From assembly GCA_025357635.1 (NCBI GenBank), contig JANXOV010000064.1:1-32747 (forward strand): a stretch of DNA of 32,747 nucleotides, read 5' to 3'. Below are positions 31,531 to 32,747 of this stretch, in pieces (the stretch's first letter is position 1; each line of letters begins with the position of its first letter). Position numbers and translations under genes: made by a program. The stretch comes from Pseudomonadota bacterium. GTDB lineage: Bacteria > Pseudomonadota > Gammaproteobacteria > Steroidobacterales > Steroidobacteraceae. A model generated the notes under the pieces. It worked only from the letters and a program-made list of their open reading frames with translations, made no database searches and had not been told where the DNA came from.

Positions 31531-32747
31531 GGCTCTGTAAATAAATAAAGGTATCAACTATTTTTCTTCAGGTTTGGCTTGATTGAGTAATTCCACTCGC
31601 CATGGAACTTGTTTCTCTCCAGGTTGACCTGCTTCATCTGCTCGTTGGTTACTTCGCGCCCAATCGGATATTTTCTCCGATCCAGTCGGCAAGTGACTTT
31701 CAATCCCTTCGCGGTCGTGGTCGCAGCGATCAGGTTCACGATCGTTTCGTAGTCTCGCAAGGGCTCGCCGCGCCAATTCGAGGAGATGAAGGAGAAGAGA
31801 CGGTGCTCGATCTTATTCCACTTACTCGTGCCGGGCGGAAAATGACAGACCGAAATGGCCAACGCCGTTTGATCGGCAAGCTTCTGCAACTCCAACTTCC
31901 AAAGCCGCAAGCGCCAGCCATTGCTGCCACCCCCGTCGGCCGTGATGAGGATTGATTTCGCCTGCGGGTAGATATGTCTGCCCTCCGAACGCCACCACCC
32001 ACGGATGGAGGCCACTGCGAAGGCGCCAGTGTCGTGGTCAGTTCCCACGTTGACGAAACCGGCATTGCGTCCGATGTCATAGATACCATAGGGGTAAGCG
32101 CGCGGCACGGTGGGAGCGGGAAAATCGTGGCCCTGGACCTCCAAAGGCTGCTTGGCCGGCAGCCATTGCCGTCCCGCATTGTGGTAATTGCCCAGGAGTT
32201 CCTTCTTCTTTGTGTCGACCGAAATGACCGGGATGCTCTGCCCCAGACACCTCTTTACCGTTGCGTTGATATGCCGGAATTGCGCATCGCGGTCGGGATG
32301 ATCGGCCCCCTCCTCAGTCTTGCGATTGCCCTGCAAGCTGTAGTTCAGATCATGCAGAATCTGCGCCACCTTCATGTGGCTGATCGGGTGAGCTTGCGCG
32401 CCGAGTTCTGCGGAAATCGAGCGCGTGCTCTTACATATCCAGCGCAGTGCCGACTCTGGGTCTCCGCGCGTCTGCTCATCGATCAATGCTTCGAGCGTCT
32501 GAACGAGGGCCGGGTCCGACTGCGTGATTGATTTGCGTCCGCCTCCCGCACGCCGCACTCGGCCCAACAAGGGCTTGCCGCGGCGCTCGAGTTCCACAAT
32601 CCCTTTGCGAATGGCCTTGCGCGACAAGCCACACGCACGGCTCACCAAGGACACTCCGCCATAGCCCAAGCTCATCGCCTCAGTGGCGGCCATGATCCGT
32701 CGCGTTCGCTCGTCCAAATGCGGCCACGCGGGACGAAACTTGCGCTT
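31531..32747 (-). mobile_element. ISAzo13-family insertion sequence, cut by the right window edge
   Basis: The transposase gene ends at 31554 and the AT-rich GGCTCTGTAAATAAATAAAG at 31531 is a plausible element end. The other end lies outside the window. The left boundary is an estimate; it abuts the IS4-type unit directly. Confidence 0.5.
31554..32747 (-). CDS. ISAzo13-family transposase (Rhodopirellula-type DDE), N-terminus outside window
   Basis: The frame is open to the right edge (the last codons read KRKFRPAWPHLDERTRR), so the true start lies outside; relatives begin about 15-20 residues further upstream. The visible ~397 residues contain an N-terminal helix-turn-helix (GGVSLVSRACGLSRKAIRKGIVEL) and the catalytic residues of PF07592. 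These are D in ISVDTKKKELLGNY, D in ILITADGGGSNG and E in PPGTSKWNKIEHRLFSFIS. All are intact, so the enzyme may be active. The C-terminus VNLERNKFHGEWNYSI is also typical of the family. Confidence 0.92.
   Translation of the reverse strand, partial: KRKFRPAWPHLDERTRRIMAATEAMSLGYGGVSLVSRACGLSRKAIRKGIVELERRGKPLLGRVRRAGGGRKSITQSDPALVQTLEALIDEQTRGDPESALRWICKSTRSISAELGAQAHPISHMKVAQILHDLNYSLQGNRKTEEGADHPDRDAQFRHINATVKRCLGQSIPVISVDTKKKELLGNYHNAGRQWLPAKQPLEVQGHDFPAPTVPRAYPYGIYDIGRNAGFVNVGTDHDTGAFAVASIRGWWRSEGRHIYPQAKSILITADGGGSNGWRLRLWKLELQKLADQTALAISVCHFPPGTSKWNKIEHRLFSFISSNWRGEPLRDYETIVNLIAATTTAKGLKVTCRLDRRKYPIGREVTNEQMKQVNLERNKFHGEWNYSIKPNLKKNS

Noticed and set aside
28849-31548. 899-codon open frame on the plus strand across the insertion unit
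   Set aside because: It is antisense to three genes with clear transposase/DUF4338 motifs; its peptide is low-complexity Arg/His/Pro-rich and resembles no family. It is a by-product of high GC.
1-32747. CRISPR arrays, rRNA and tRNA genes
   Set aside because: No regularly spaced direct repeats and no tRNA or rRNA-like sequence were seen on either strand by eye.

Overview
The window is GC-rich, densely coded bacterial chromosome from a Gram-negative proteobacterium. Evidence for this is a TonB-dependent receptor, several lipoproteins with lipoboxes, an OmpA-domain protein and a periplasmic PQQ dehydrogenase with its own cytochrome c. The mix of a TonB receptor with exported amidohydrolases, an ADP-forming acyl-CoA ligase, crotonase/thiolase-like genes and ISAzo13/IS4-type insertion sequences resembles environmental Gammaproteobacteria such as Steroidobacterales/Nevskiales. 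That placement is an impression from protein style, not a measurement.

Layout. 3-4102 (+): 3' part of a TonB-dependent receptor, an exported YtcJ-type amidohydrolase and a double-CDGSH iron-sulfur protein. 4128-5999 (-): exported RidA-like protein, SnoaL/NTF2-like protein and HSL-type esterase in one tight operon, with a 44-codon ORF overlapping its front. 5996-6523: a mosaic of gene relics (a hairpin leader, a copy of the 5' end of a glycosyltransferase gene that lies intact at 17.9 kb, and an internally deleted IS91-type transposase). 6751-8622 (-): envelope-stress-like operon DUF4398 lipoprotein / OmpA lipoprotein / SYLF protein, with a terminator. 8925-9212 (-): damaged DUF1203 gene whose leader is a second copy of the hairpin leader. 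9492-10361 (+): secreted cytochrome b5 plus Big2 repeat protein. 10603-11376 (+): ModA, behind a plausible ModE-type operator.

11425-13700 (-): PQQ alcohol dehydrogenase plus cytochrome c. The Asp-Tyr-Asp metal-site signature predicts lanthanide use. 13890-16103 (-): serine hydrolase of the class C beta-lactamase fold with a DUF2306 membrane protein, then a secreted TPR protein (16161-17777). 17903-19663 (+): ArnT/PMT-like glycosyltransferase. 19740-24218 (+): second exported amidohydrolase, ADP-forming acyl-CoA ligase and enoyl-CoA hydratase. The convergent pair 24263-26939 (-) encodes a thiolase-like protein lacking the usual Cys and an NAD-dependent aryl-type alcohol dehydrogenase. Together 19.7-26.9 kb looks like a small acid/alcohol catabolic island; the substrate is unknown.

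27236-28666 (+): Tat-exported flavin oxidoreductase cut off by mobile DNA. 28672-31464 (-): a three-gene insertion unit of IS4/Tn5-type transposase, DUF4338 protein (the family of Druantia DruA) and a small helical protein. 31554-32747 (-): ISAzo13-family transposase running off the right edge. The points most worth follow-up are the relic mosaic with its duplicated hairpin leader, the transposase-DruA-small-protein unit, the predicted lanthanide site, and the ModE-like operator over the modA promoter.
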